From: CAVOGJ01 sp963695405
GTDB lineage: Bacteria > Planctomycetota > Planctomycetia > Pirellulales > Pirellulaceae
Assembly (NCBI GenBank): GCA_963695405.1
Contig: CAVOGJ010000006.1
Coordinates: 310,001 to 374,000 of the forward strand
Reading direction: 5' to 3'
DNA length: 64,000 nucleotides
The number at the start of each line of letters is the position of its first letter. Positions within the stretch are counted from its first letter, which is position 1. Position numbers and translations under genes: made by a program. Of the stretch, positions 29,228-37,617 are shown piece after piece. A model generated the notes under the pieces. The model saw only the letters and a program-made list of their open reading frames with translations. It did not search any database and had not been told where the DNA came from.

Positions 29228-29911
29228 TCAACTCGCGTCGTCTTCTTCGATCGAACCGTAGATCACGGCAATCGCGGCCGCGGTCACTCCGACTCGATAT
29301 CCAAGAAAGTGGCAACCACTTGCGCAACCGCACTGGCAGCCGTGAAGACACCGCAAGCGGCAGCGGCAGGGGCGGAATAGATGCCACAGCCGCCGGTGGT
29401 GCGGCCGGCAGAGTTGGCACGATTCGCCAGCGTCGGCCCGGCACTGGCAAAAAGCGGCCGAGGGCGGACCACCCGGAAACGAATTCGCTTCCGGACCACT
29501 CTCGTAGCTCGTTTGTCCACGTACCGGTTCGCCAAGGACGAGTAACACGCCCGGAACGGCATGGGGTGGTGCCGCCCCCGATTGCCAAACTCGCAGCCTG
29601 ACAACTTCGCCATCGACACGACAGTCGTAAATACCACCCTGAGTCAGCGGCAACGAGAATTCGCCTGCGACACCTGTATCGGTCGTTACCATACGCCCAC
29701 TTCCCGTTTCTTCCAGCTGGATGCGGACCGACGCTAGCGGAGCCCCCTGCTCGTTGAACAACTTGCCGAACAGCGTCGCGTCCGGCTGGAGCGTCACATC
29801 GAGCTCGACCATCTCCGCACCGCGATCCATGCTGCAGACCGACCCACAGAGGATCGCACCCAGCAACAGCGATATTGGCAATTGGCAGCGGATCATGAGA
29901 ACGGCCGTCAT
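29228..29911 (-). CDS. small secreted protein with carboxypeptidase-regulatory-like domain, probable internal frame change
   Basis: The N-terminus is a signal sequence (LPISLLLGAILCGSVCS). Residues 35-125 form a beta-sandwich-like unit ('TLFGKLFNEQGAPLASVRIQ', 'GVAGEFSLPLTQGGIYDCRV') like the carboxypeptidase regulatory domain of many planctomycete secreted proteins. The C-terminus 'GVTAAAIAVIYGSIEEDDAS' is also family-like. The stretch between, roughly 29296-29470, reads as an implausible Cys/Arg/His-rich segment. The neighbouring frame there is Ala/Gly-rich and natural ('FASAGPTLANRANSAGRTTG', 'ACGVFTAASAVAQVVATFL'). Two compensating indels are therefore likely. The protein is probably exported; its role is unknown. 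Confidence 0.6.
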   Translation of the reverse strand: MTAVLMIRCQLPISLLLGAILCGSVCSMDRGAEMVELDVTLQPDATLFGKLFNEQGAPLASVRIQLEETGSGRMVTTDTGVAGEFSLPLTQGGIYDCRVDGEVVRLRVWQSGAAPPHAVPGVLLVLGEPVRGQTSYESGPEANSFPGGPPSAAFCQCRADAGESCQLCRPHHRRLWHLFRPCRCRLRCLHGCQCGCASGCHFLGYRVGVTAAAIAVIYGSIEEDDAS

Positions 29912-30300
29912 GTCGGCCAGTCGACAGGGTTGCGATGGATGACGGTCGAGTGCAGGGGCAACTCGGCCTACTCCGCCTATCGACCCGACGAATCGTAATC
30001 ATTGCCAAAGTTCCTACGAGTCAAAAATTTTGCGCAGCATTCCCAGACCGCCTCATGGTGGCCTCTGAACATCAAGGAGAAATCGCAAGAAAAACGACCT
30101 GCCGCCGAATCGACCGCGAAAATGGGTCGACTGGGAGAGATTTGCTGGTCGAAACATCAATTTTTGAAGAGTGAGCCCCTACCAAACCGGCAAAAAATAC
30201 ATAAAATTTGGGTCTACCCGTTCGTGAAGGGAATTGCAAGCCAAGGGACGTCAATCGTCGAGCGTGGCTTGCTTCTCAAGGCCAAGACCGGAGGACAAAG
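29912..30300. other. 389-bp intergenic region with a leader hairpin
   Basis: No coding frame is convincing. The right part is AT-rich (around 30190-30210) and could hold a promoter, but I see no good -35 box. A hairpin at 30236-30272 lies just before the ribosome site of the next gene. Confidence 0.5.
30236..30272 (+). promoter_or_regulatory. nested inverted repeat upstream of orphan gene
   Basis: GCAAGCCA (30236-30243) is exactly complementary to TGGCTTGC (30265-30272). Within the loop GACG (30247-30250) pairs with CGTC (30256-30259). The structure ends about 15 bases before the GGAGG site of the following gene, so it could be an mRNA hairpin that controls translation, or an operator. Confidence 0.45.
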
Positions 30301-30666
30301 ATGGTTGCTGTGCGGAGAGAACGTTCGAACAGTCAAGTGGCAATTCGCGAAAAGCTCGATGGCGTCGACTTTGAGGAGGCCGTTTCCACCGCGGTGATGA
30401 TCCTCTTTCGCTTTTCCCATCGGGCGAAAGGCGCCAAGGCGCTTTGGTCGAAAAGCCACTCGGTTTGGCTCGGTCGCTCGACATTTATGCACTGGAGCCT
30501 GAACGACGAGTTCGACGTCCCCTACTGCGTCTCCAAAGCGAAGAACGCACCCCGCAATCGACAAAAGCTGTTGGAACAGGTACAGCAGGAATTGACGACT
30601 CACTTCGCGGACCGGCTGGCCAAGCTACCGAAGCGAAGTCCCGGCGGCTGGCTGCCGTTGCCGTAG
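30301..30666 (+). CDS. hypothetical protein, 121 residues
   Basis: I do not recognise the family. The ATG follows GGAGG at a good distance, which supports the gene. The protein is basic at the start (MVAVRRERSNSQVAIREK). It has a helical segment 'EEAVSTAVMILFRFSHRAKG', an aromatic stretch 'SKSHSVWLGRSTFMHWSLND', and a basic, helical C-terminal third ending 'LPKRSPGGWLPLP'. There is no signal peptide or clear membrane helix. It stands alone, convergent to the LuxR-type regulator, and is preceded by a hairpin. A nucleic-acid-binding role would fit the charge, but nothing in it proves this. Confidence 0.55.
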   Translation: MVAVRRERSNSQVAIREKLDGVDFEEAVSTAVMILFRFSHRAKGAKALWSKSHSVWLGRSTFMHWSLNDEFDVPYCVSKAKNAPRNRQKLLEQVQQELTTHFADRLAKLPKRSPGGWLPLP

Positions 30667-30861
30667 GCTCGTCATCTCCACGGCGTTTTTCTTCTCCCCC
30701 CGACTGGGGCTCGTCTGCCCCGGCTGGCTAATGGCCGGACCGTGGGAGCGGCAGGTTCTTTCCGTGGCGGAGATTGCCGGCGGCCCATGCGTGACACGCG
30801 GGTATCGTTCACGGCGTTAAGGAGTGCATCCGGAAATCCAGCTCAAGAGATGCAAGCGGAC

Positions 30862-31539
30862 TCACGCCTCCTCGATCACCCATTGCACGGCCACGCGGAC
30901 CAATTCGTTCGCATGATCTACCGCGAGTTTAACCTTGATATTTTCGCGATACGTTTCAATGGTCTTCGGACTGAGTTGCAGATGTTCGGCAATCTCTCGC
31001 ACGGTTAAGCCCTGTCCAATGAGCTCAAAGACCTGCAATTCGCGGTCCGAGAGCGTTTCGATCGGCGACTTGTGCTGTTCGCTCGTCTTGCCGATGGTAC
31101 GGGTAAGCATACGTGCGGTCATGGCCTCACTTAGGTAAACCTGGCCATCGAGAATGGTCCTGATTGCGTCCACGATCTTGGTCCGCGACTGTTCCTTGTT
31201 CAGGTATCCCATCGCACCCGCGCGAATCGCTCGTTCTGCGAATAGGGTCTCGTCGTGCATCGAAAGCACGAGCATCTTGATACAGTCATTCTTGGCATGA
31301 ATCTGTTTGATCAATTCAATGCCGTGTCCGCTCTTCAGCGAAATATCGACGATCACGAAATCGGGCTTTGTTTCGCTGACGAGTTGCATCGCTTGGGGAG
31401 CGTCAGAGGCCTCGCCACAGATTTCCAAATCCGGCTGCTTGGAGAGGAAGCCGGCCAGGCCTTCTCGCAACATGGCGTGATCGTCGACAAGCAGCAGCTT
31501 GACCGACTTACCGCTGAGAGACCCTTCAACTGCATTCAT
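30862..31539 (-). CDS. LuxR/NarL-type response regulator
   Basis: The 225-residue protein has a receiver domain ('VKLLLVDDHAMLREGLAGFL', phospho-acceptor Asp in 'FVIVDISLKSGHG', Lys in 'GYLNKEQSR') and a C-terminal LuxR helix-turn-helix ('TLSDRELQVFELIGQGLTVR', 'EIAEHLQLSPKTIETYRENI'). It is a standard NarL-type DNA-binding regulator of about normal length. ATG 31539 gives a clean start before the receiver; the frame extends 13 codons upstream. It is divergent from a HisKA_3 histidine kinase about 360 bases away, which is the kinase type that pairs with NarL regulators, so the two are probably partners. Confidence 0.93.
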   Translation of the reverse strand: MNAVEGSLSGKSVKLLLVDDHAMLREGLAGFLSKQPDLEICGEASDAPQAMQLVSETKPDFVIVDISLKSGHGIELIKQIHAKNDCIKMLVLSMHDETLFAERAIRAGAMGYLNKEQSRTKIVDAIRTILDGQVYLSEAMTARMLTRTIGKTSEQHKSPIETLSDRELQVFELIGQGLTVREIAEHLQLSPKTIETYRENIKVKLAVDHANELVRVAVQWVIEEA

Positions 31540-31897
31540 GCCAAATTCAAAACAAGAGCATCGGCAAAGCCACATCATCTGGCGAGGCTACCGCAAAATG
31601 GACAATCTTCCTTGGTCTCTATGGTACTTGCTCGAGCGATCGCTGGCGAGACGACACCGTATTGCCGTCAGTCCAACGTTTGGCAAAGGGGAGGTCGCTT
31701 TGGAGTGGCTGGACAGGGGCTGAAACGATCTCCAAGCACTGCCCAAGACGACGCAGGTACCACCGCTTTTTTCTTCGCTGGAAATCCTGATAGGATGCGA
31801 TGCCCTCCCTGTGACCAAAACGCTGCGAGCGCGCCGCGACCGATGCTTCGTTCCATTTCGGGACGTCCGTTTTCGCTCGCGATGCTGGTTGGAGCCT

Positions 31898-34324
31898 ATG
31901 AAAAAATCGCTGCCGAGATCCACCGACCAGATCGAATCGCGAGTGACGGTGCTCACGGGGCGCCCACCGTTTGCGAAAAGGATTTGCGAAGCGATCGCGG
32001 TCGTCGGCTTCGAAACGCACGCCTGTAGTAGCTGGCCACAATGGTTGGCCGCGCTCGAACAAGGAACCGCGGTTGCGGCGTTCGACTACAGTCAGATGCC
32101 GCCCGAGGGGGGGCACAGTTTAACGCATTTGCTCGATTGCCAGCCAACTTGGTCTCGATTGCCATTGCTGATATTTCTATCCGACGATGAATCGATCGGC
32201 GAGGTTCTGGGGGCCTGGGACGTCCTGTCGCACAACGCACTCCCGACCATCCTGAGAGAATCTGTCGCTGACGAAGTGTTGTCGAGTTCGTTACGAACGG
32301 CCGTCATGGCACGGACGTTGCAGTTTCGCATGCGGGATGAATGGAAAGAGCAAAAGCGGCGCGAGCGGGAACTTCGCGTGACGGAGAGTCTGTATGAATG
32401 GACGTTCGCTCAAGCGCCCGTGGGCATCGCACAGTTGGGGCTCGACGGACAGTGGTTGCGATTCAACGAGGCGTTTTGCCATGTCACTGGTTTTCCTCGA
32501 AGTGAGCTCACCGCATTGACGCCTGCCGACATATTTCGCACGCGCCACCTGTGGGGCGAGTCGGTTCAGGCCCGGCGCCTGCGATACGGTGAGATTGACA
32601 ACTACGTTGTGGAGGAACAGTGTGCAAAGAAAGACGGCAACCTGGTCTGGCTGAAGGTCATGGTGAGTATGCGGCGGGACGAGACCGGTGCACCGCTACA
32701 CGAGGTGTGGGTTGTCGAGGACATCACGCAGCGAAAACGTGCCGAGAATTGGCTGCGGCATGTCAACGAGCAGCTAGAGCGGCGGGTAGTGGAACGCACT
32801 TCGGAGCTGAAAATGCTCTGCGATATTGCCACGATGGCGAACACAGCGGAGGACGTTGAGGCGGCGATTCATTATGTACTCCGGCGCATGAGCGAGCAAA
32901 ATGACTGGGCCTGCGGTCACACGTGGCTTCCGCGTAACGACGCTGCAGATACATTGATCTCAACGTATTCCCATTATCAGCTAGCCGATCGGCGTTTTGA
33001 GCGGCTGCGAGAACGCATGGCATCGCTGCGGATCGTAACCGGCGAGGGCATCGTGGGCCGAGTCTACGCTGAAGGTCGCGCTGAAGTTTCCAACGACCTG
33101 GCCGCGGATTTGTTATCCCACCGGGCCGAATTGCTTGCGGGCACTGGAATTCAGACGGCCGGTGCCTTCCCGATTGCGGTCGCCGAGAAAGTCGTCGGCG
33201 TCATCGAGTTTTTCTCGGAGAAGAAAATCGAGCTGTCCGAGGGCATGCTGAATTCCATGGAAACCGTTGGCTCACAGTTGGGCCGCGTGATCGAGCGGAT
33301 GAAAAATGCGCAGGCCTTGACCAGCAACAAGGAGAGGCTGGAGCTTGCTTTGGCGGCGAGCAGTCTTGGACTTTGGGACGAGGACCTTTCCAGTGGCGCG
33401 ATGACCGTGGACACCCGCCTGACCTCAATGCTGGAATATGCGTGGGGAACCATTCCGCCGCGTGCCGAGGCTTGGAATGCCCTCGTTCACTCGAACGACA
33501 TTTCGCGTGTCAAACAAGCTCGTATCCGTCATTTGACGGGCAAAACGAAATCCTATTCGATCGAATATCGGCTGCGGACGGCCTCAGGTTCTTGGAAATG
33601 GGTCCGTAGCCGAGGCCAAGTCACTTGGCGGGATCACGACGGCCAGCCATTGCGGCTGACCGGAACGCTACGAGACATTACCGAGCGGAAACGGCTGGAA
33701 CGAGAAATCGTCGAGTCCGCATCGGCAGAGCAACGGCGGTTGGGTCAGGAGCTACACGATGGAATTGGCGGCGAATTGACAGGTATTGGCTTCGTCCTTC
33801 AGGGGCTCATCGACGATCTTCGTGCAGAGGAAAACGAGCATGTCCGGACGGCGGCCAGGGTAGGCGACGAACTGGACCGCGTCACGGAGCAAGTTCGGCT
33901 CCTTTCTCGAGGACTTAGCCCCGTGGATGTCGATCGGTTGGGCCTGAATGATGCGCTGGAACAGTTGGCGCTGCGAACAACCCGACTCTACGGAATACCG
34001 TGTGGCTTTCGCTCGGATAACGCCGTACAAATCAAAGATAGTTTTGTGGCCGATCACCTGTATCGTGTCGCCCAGGAGGCCGTTACCAACGCCGTGAAAC
34101 ACGCCCGCCCACAGCGAATTGAAATCATGCTCGAGAGGTACGATGAAATGGTGTCTTTGGAAGTTGAAGATGACGGCGTGGGAATCGAAGACGACGACTG
34201 GTCCAAGGAGGGAATCGGCTTGAGAAACATGCACTATCGGGCAGGCTTAATCGGCGCTAGTCTCCGAGTCGAGCCTGGTGGGGAGCAGGGAACGCGAGTT
34301 TGTTGCGACTGCCCGTCCGAGTGA
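31898..34324 (+). CDS. PAS/GAF sensor histidine kinase of the HisKA_3 (NarX) class
   Basis: The 808-residue protein starts with a receiver-like region lacking an obvious phospho-Asp ('VTVLTGRPPFAKRICEAIAV'). A PAS domain with PAC follows ('YEWTFAQAPVGIAQLGLDGQ', 'VWVVEDITQRKRAE'), then a short coiled coil, a GAF-type domain ('ELKMLCDIATMANTAEDVEA', 'GEGIVGRVYAEGRAEV') and a second PAS ('LGLWDEDLSSGAMTVDTRLT'). The dimerisation helix has its His near residue 620 ('RRLGQELHDGIGGELTGIGF'). The final ATPase carries 'AQEAVTNAVKHA' and 'DDGVGIEDDD'. There is no membrane helix, so sensing is cytoplasmic. GGAG is only 3 bases before ATG 31898; a GTG at 31811 is the alternative start. It is divergent from the NarL-type regulator, its likely partner. 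Confidence 0.92.
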   Translation: MKKSLPRSTDQIESRVTVLTGRPPFAKRICEAIAVVGFETHACSSWPQWLAALEQGTAVAAFDYSQMPPEGGHSLTHLLDCQPTWSRLPLLIFLSDDESIGEVLGAWDVLSHNALPTILRESVADEVLSSSLRTAVMARTLQFRMRDEWKEQKRRERELRVTESLYEWTFAQAPVGIAQLGLDGQWLRFNEAFCHVTGFPRSELTALTPADIFRTRHLWGESVQARRLRYGEIDNYVVEEQCAKKDGNLVWLKVMVSMRRDETGAPLHEVWVVEDITQRKRAENWLRHVNEQLERRVVERTSELKMLCDIATMANTAEDVEAAIHYVLRRMSEQNDWACGHTWLPRNDAADTLISTYSHYQLADRRFERLRERMASLRIVTGEGIVGRVYAEGRAEVSNDLAADLLSHRAELLAGTGIQTAGAFPIAVAEKVVGVIEFFSEKKIELSEGMLNSMETVGSQLGRVIERMKNAQALTSNKERLELALAASSLGLWDEDLSSGAMTVDTRLTSMLEYAWGTIPPRAEAWNALVHSNDISRVKQARIRHLTGKTKSYSIEYRLRTASGSWKWVRSRGQVTWRDHDGQPLRLTGTLRDITERKRLEREIVESASAEQRRLGQELHDGIGGELTGIGFVLQGLIDDLRAEENEHVRTAARVGDELDRVTEQVRLLSRGLSPVDVDRLGLNDALEQLALRTTRLYGIPCGFRSDNAVQIKDSFVADHLYRVAQEAVTNAVKHARPQRIEIMLERYDEMVSLEVEDDGVGIEDDDWSKEGIGLRNMHYRAGLIGASLRVEPGGEQGTRVCCDCPSE

Positions 34325-34381
34325 TCGTTACATTTTCCATCAAGCAACGCGTACCAGTGAACGTGGCAAACGTCTGCTCGT

Positions 34382-34612
34382 CTATTGGATTTCGAGCACA
34401 TCTCGAACGCATGTCGTTCGTGGATCGAGGCCGGCGACGATGACACGCGCGCTGATGTCGCGGTCGGTGATCACACCAATTCGTTGTCCATCGTCATACA
34501 CGGAAAGCATCGATCGATTCTCCCTGGCCATCAGTTCGGCGGCCGCGGAAAGAGTTGAACGAGCGGAGATCTGATGTGATTCCTGAGCTGAGTTGACGCT
34601 TTTACTAATCAC
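34382..34612 (-). CDS. single-CBS-domain protein, apparently half a CBS pair
   Basis: The 76-residue protein holds one CBS motif: 'STLSAAAELMARENRSMLSV', 'GQRIGVITDRDISARVIVAG' and 'LDPRTTCVRDVLE'. It then stops at once. Family members normally carry two CBS motifs that form an adenosine-nucleotide-binding Bateman module, so the second half is missing here; the 57 bases to the end of the histidine kinase do not encode it. The GTG at 34612 follows AAGGAG and is preferred over an upstream ATG at 34660 that lies in a hairpin. It follows the coiled-coil gene on the same strand and belongs to the stress island by position. It could work as a dimer of halves or be a remnant. Confidence 0.65.
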   Translation of the reverse strand: MISKSVNSAQESHQISARSTLSAAAELMARENRSMLSVYDDGQRIGVITDRDISARVIVAGLDPRTTCVRDVLEIQ

Positions 34613-34645
34613 TGCTTGCTCCTTGAAACACAGTTGCCACTTCGC

Positions 34646-34661
34646 CTTGCCGGCTGGCAAG
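34646..34661 (-). terminator. hairpin after the coiled-coil gene
   Basis: CTTGCC and GGCAAG form a perfect 6-bp stem around a 4-base loop directly after the stop codon of the upstream gene. No T-run follows, so it may be a weak terminator or a processing site within a two-gene transcript. Confidence 0.35.
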
Positions 34662-34665
34662 ATAC

Positions 34666-34971
34666 CTATTTGCCTGCCAGCTCCGGAAGGTACTTCTCTT
34701 TGGCCTTCTGCAGTGAGCTCGACAGTTCGCTCCAGCGACTCTCCGCTTCCTTCTGCAGGCGTTGCCAGGTGTCATCGGTGGCGGACTGAATCTCCTTCAA
34801 TTTCTCGGCCACTTGTCGTGCTTGACCTTTCAGTTGCGACATTTGCTCGGTATAGCCTTGCACTGCTTCTGCCTTGGCTTTTCGGGCCTCGGCCTCCATT
34901 TTGTCCACTTCCGCGTTCCATTCGTCCAGTTTCGCTTGCAGCGACGTTACAAATTCATTCTTCGTCTTCAT
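34666..34971 (-). CDS. coiled-coil stress-type protein (Sll1863-like)
   Basis: The 101-residue protein is almost entirely heptad-patterned and charged: 'FVTSLQAKLDEWNAEVDKME', 'AEARKAKAEAVQGYTEQMSQ', 'LKGQARQVAEKLKEIQSA'. The sequence resembles small coiled-coil proteins annotated as Sll1863-type stress response proteins, which often lie with BON, CBS and MscS genes. There is no signal peptide. The biochemical role is unknown. It lies between the six-BON gene and the CBS gene, all leftward, and probably shares their regulation. Confidence 0.65.
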   Translation of the reverse strand: MKTKNEFVTSLQAKLDEWNAEVDKMEAEARKAKAEAVQGYTEQMSQLKGQARQVAEKLKEIQSATDDTWQRLQKEAESRWSELSSSLQKAKEKYLPELAGK

Positions 34972-35097
34972 GGAATGATCCTTTCATTCGTTGGTACTTG
35001 GTCTTGCGTACTTCAACACGGCATCGGGCCAAGACCCGTTCAGGGCGACCGCCAAGTTGCCGTGCCTCTCCAGCATCATCGTCAGAGAGCTTTTTTC

Positions 35098-36624
35098 CTA
35101 CTGCGATTCGACAATCAGGTCGTTGTCGACAAGCGTCGCCCCACCCTCATAGGCATTGCTCGTGGCCGTTCGAAATTCCGACCAGGAATCAACGGTCCCA
35201 GTGAGGGTCGCCACACCTTCATCGACCATGACGTTGACACGATCCGAGTCCACAAATGGGCTCCACCAAAGCTCTCTTTCGATCGCATCGGCGAGCTGAT
35301 CATCTGATTTGTAGAGAGTTCTCTTTTCGTAGTCGATCACCTCATCACGGTTGACGTACCCTTGGTCCACGTATGGGTTGTAGACGTACGGCACGTCACT
35401 CTCCACGCTCAGATGGTTGACAACATCGATGACGCCAGGCACTCGCGAAGCTAAATCGTCGGCGAGATTTTTCTCGAAGTAGGTATCGACGGTGCCGTAC
35501 AAATGGGCAGTTTCGTCGATGACCCGTGTCGTGATCTCGAAGCGCTCAATGTATGGGTCCCTCATGAAAGCGTCTCGAATGTCCGCAGCGATCGCGGCAT
35601 TGTCGGGACCATCGTCCTTGGTCTGAAGTTTCAGCCTGTTTTCCACGTGAGTGACGCCGACGGTGTGCATGGCATCCTGAAAGGCGGCTCGTTTCGCTTT
35701 CAAATTGTCGACCGTTCCTCGCAGCGTGACCGTACTACCGAGCACATCGACGTCCACATGGAATGACTTAACGCGCGGATCGTAGAGTAACGCGTCCTGC
35801 ACAGCGCCTCGGAGCTCCTCCTCCGATTTGATGACATACTTGTCACCACGCATCTCGTCGTCGCGTGTCCATCGCTCGACCGATAGGTTCGAGCTATCGA
35901 CAAAATTGACTCCGGCAACCCAGGCATCGATCTCGGCCAGCCTTTTTTCGGCAGCACTGCCAACAGTTCCCGTAAGCTTGACCTCGCCGTTGTTCACGTC
36001 AACGTCGATGAGATAGCCATTGACGCGGATATCCCATTTTAACGCCTGCCGAATCTCTTGCTTTATCTCGTCGTCCGAGCGGGTGGTCTTGTAGCTAACC
36101 ACGATCTGGTCCTTCACTCCCGTCACGCCCCGCACGCCTTTGGCGACCGTCACAACAAGGTCACGTTCCTGATACGAGTCAACGGTACCGGTCAGAGAGA
36201 CCATGCCATCATCCACTGCGGAAACGATTTCATACGAGTCGGTGGCGGGGTCTTTCATGAGCGCTGTGTCGATATCTTTGCGAACATCGGCATCGGATCG
36301 GGAGGCGGACGGTCGTACTTCAATTCGGTTCACAGTGGACCGAACTCCCTTGACTGCGTCTGCAATCCGCGCGGCCCGCTCCTTGGCCAAAATGTTGTTG
36401 ACTGTTCCGGTGAGCGTAACAATGCCCCGCGTTGTTGTCGCTTCGATTTTGGCCGCCGCAACTCCTGGATCAATCGCCATTTCGTCATTTACCTTGTCGG
36501 TGATCGCTTGATCTGTCATTTCCACTTGCACCGGAGCCGCGTCGGTTGGTAGAGCGAAATTGAGCAAAACTGCCGCGATCGCAACTGACCAGTTCGCTTT
36601 TCTTAGCCGCAGTGAAACTTGCAT
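35098..36624 (-). CDS. secreted protein with six BON domains
   Basis: ATG 36624 (with AAGGAGGA upstream) gives a signal peptide 'KANWSVAIAAVLLNFALPTDA' and a 508-residue protein. Six consecutive units follow, each with the BON pattern of a charged helix, a 'V-L-G-V' strand and a second helix: 'RGIVTLTGTVNNILAKERAA', 'DGMVSLTGTVDSYQERD', 'NGEVKLTGTVGSAAEKR', 'GSTVTLRGTVDNLKAKR', 'DETAHLYGTVDTYFEKN' and 'EGVATLTGTVDSWSEFR'. BON domains bind phospholipid surfaces in proteins such as OsmY, which has two. Six in one chain is long for the family. The protein should be periplasmic and may cover or bridge membranes under osmotic or envelope stress. The leader is 566 bases from the next gene and divergent. 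Confidence 0.9.
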   Translation of the reverse strand: MQVSLRLRKANWSVAIAAVLLNFALPTDAAPVQVEMTDQAITDKVNDEMAIDPGVAAAKIEATTTRGIVTLTGTVNNILAKERAARIADAVKGVRSTVNRIEVRPSASRSDADVRKDIDTALMKDPATDSYEIVSAVDDGMVSLTGTVDSYQERDLVVTVAKGVRGVTGVKDQIVVSYKTTRSDDEIKQEIRQALKWDIRVNGYLIDVDVNNGEVKLTGTVGSAAEKRLAEIDAWVAGVNFVDSSNLSVERWTRDDEMRGDKYVIKSEEELRGAVQDALLYDPRVKSFHVDVDVLGSTVTLRGTVDNLKAKRAAFQDAMHTVGVTHVENRLKLQTKDDGPDNAAIAADIRDAFMRDPYIERFEITTRVIDETAHLYGTVDTYFEKNLADDLASRVPGVIDVVNHLSVESDVPYVYNPYVDQGYVNRDEVIDYEKRTLYKSDDQLADAIERELWWSPFVDSDRVNVMVDEGVATLTGTVDSWSEFRTATSNAYEGGATLVDNDLIVESQ

Positions 36625-37190
36625 TGCTGTCCTCCTTTTTCTCCTTCTAAAAACTCCAAATGGAAGCTCACGACCGTTCGTGCATCCGATCATGTTGGAT
36701 CGTGAATTCAACGTGTGCCTCGCTGCAGTGAGTTTACGGCATGGTCGGTGGGCCAGCGCACCGGGACAACTGCCGAAGCTGGCCCCCGGCTTTTCCCCAG
36801 GGGGGCATAGGGGAATTCCTGAGGCGCGTTACCATTCGTCCGCATCAATGATGACGGGGCACGGCAGGTGCATCCGCTCGCGTTGCCTTCTCTCATGGTC
36901 GTTGCGACAGTTTCCGTCGCAGAGTCTGCGACGTTGTGTGCGGCCAAACAACGCGCTCTCCACCAAATGTCGTGGCACGACTGCGATTTTGCCTTTGATG
37001 AAGGGCGCTTTGCGCGGCGGCTGTCGCCGCGAATCGCCTGGGCAATTTACTCTTTACCGGTTCCTGAGTCCCTTATAATTAGCATTCAGCCCTCGCGCTT
37101 CGTGCGGGGTGCAAGCGTTTCAGAGGTGACGCGAAGCGCGTCGATCCGATGTCCGATTTCCCACGATGCCAATTTTACAAGGAGCAATCG
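36625..37190. other. 566-bp divergent intergenic region
   Basis: No coding frame is supported. The right side holds a perfect TATAAT at 37074-37079 about 110 bases before the DUF77 gene. The region serves divergent genes, the six-BON gene to the left and the thiamine-binding-like gene to the right. The long central part shows no recognisable element. Confidence 0.5.
37074..37079 (+). promoter_or_regulatory. candidate -10 box before the thiamine-binding-like gene
   Basis: A perfect TATAAT is present. The best upstream -35 candidate is TTTACC at a short 15-base spacing, so a helper factor or another sigma factor may be needed. Transcription would begin near 37086. Confidence 0.4.
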
Positions 37191-37526
37191 ATGCAAGCCC
37201 AATTCAGTATTTGGCCGCTTCAGAGCCAGGTCGTTGATGTCGAGACGGCCCGCATGATCAACGAGACGCTCGCAGGCCTGGATGTGGATTTTGATGTCAA
37301 TTCCATGGGAACGTTGATCCGAGGAGATTGGGGGCAAGTGATGGCTGCCATCCTCGCCTGTCATGAAGCCGTTGCGAACAGGCATGCCCGCGTGCTCACG
37401 AATATTGTGATTGACGATCAACGCGGGACGACTCTCTCCGCAGACGAGGCCGTTTGCCAGGCGCAGCTTGTTGAAGATGTCCAGCCGGGCAATACCACTA
37501 CAACGGCCATTGCGCCCCAGCATTGA
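37191..37526 (+). CDS. MTH1187/YkoF-like thiamine-binding protein (DUF77)
   Basis: The 111-residue protein matches the small MTH1187 family: 'MQAQFSIWPLQSQVVDVETA', 'FDVNSMGTLIRGDWGQVMAA' and 'ILACHEAVANRHARVLTNIV'. The 'MGT.I.G.W..V' segment is the family hallmark. These ferredoxin-like proteins bind thiamine or a related pyrimidine, or serve as small dimeric binding modules; the ligand here is not shown by sequence. AAGGAG lies before ATG 37191. It is followed 90 bases later by the BON-MscS gene on the same strand. An unrelated-seeming vitamin binder within a stress island is odd. Confidence 0.8.
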   Translation: MQAQFSIWPLQSQVVDVETARMINETLAGLDVDFDVNSMGTLIRGDWGQVMAAILACHEAVANRHARVLTNIVIDDQRGTTLSADEAVCQAQLVEDVQPGNTTTTAIAPQH

Positions 37527-37617
37527 TCAGCATGGTAAAGGTGTGGCGAGCCGCTGCCGCGACTGACCAACCGACAAACGACGGGCGTCACGCCTTCAAC
37601 ACGACGAACAATAAACC

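Noticed and set aside
29106..30008. Leftward frame of 300 codons over the secreted-protein gene
   Set aside because: Its translation is rich in Arg, Pro and Trp with no signal or domain, and the overlapping frame has a signal peptide and family motifs.
34382..34660. Upstream ATG start for the CBS gene
   Set aside because: It lies within a hairpin without a ribosome site, whereas the GTG at 34612 follows AAGGAG.
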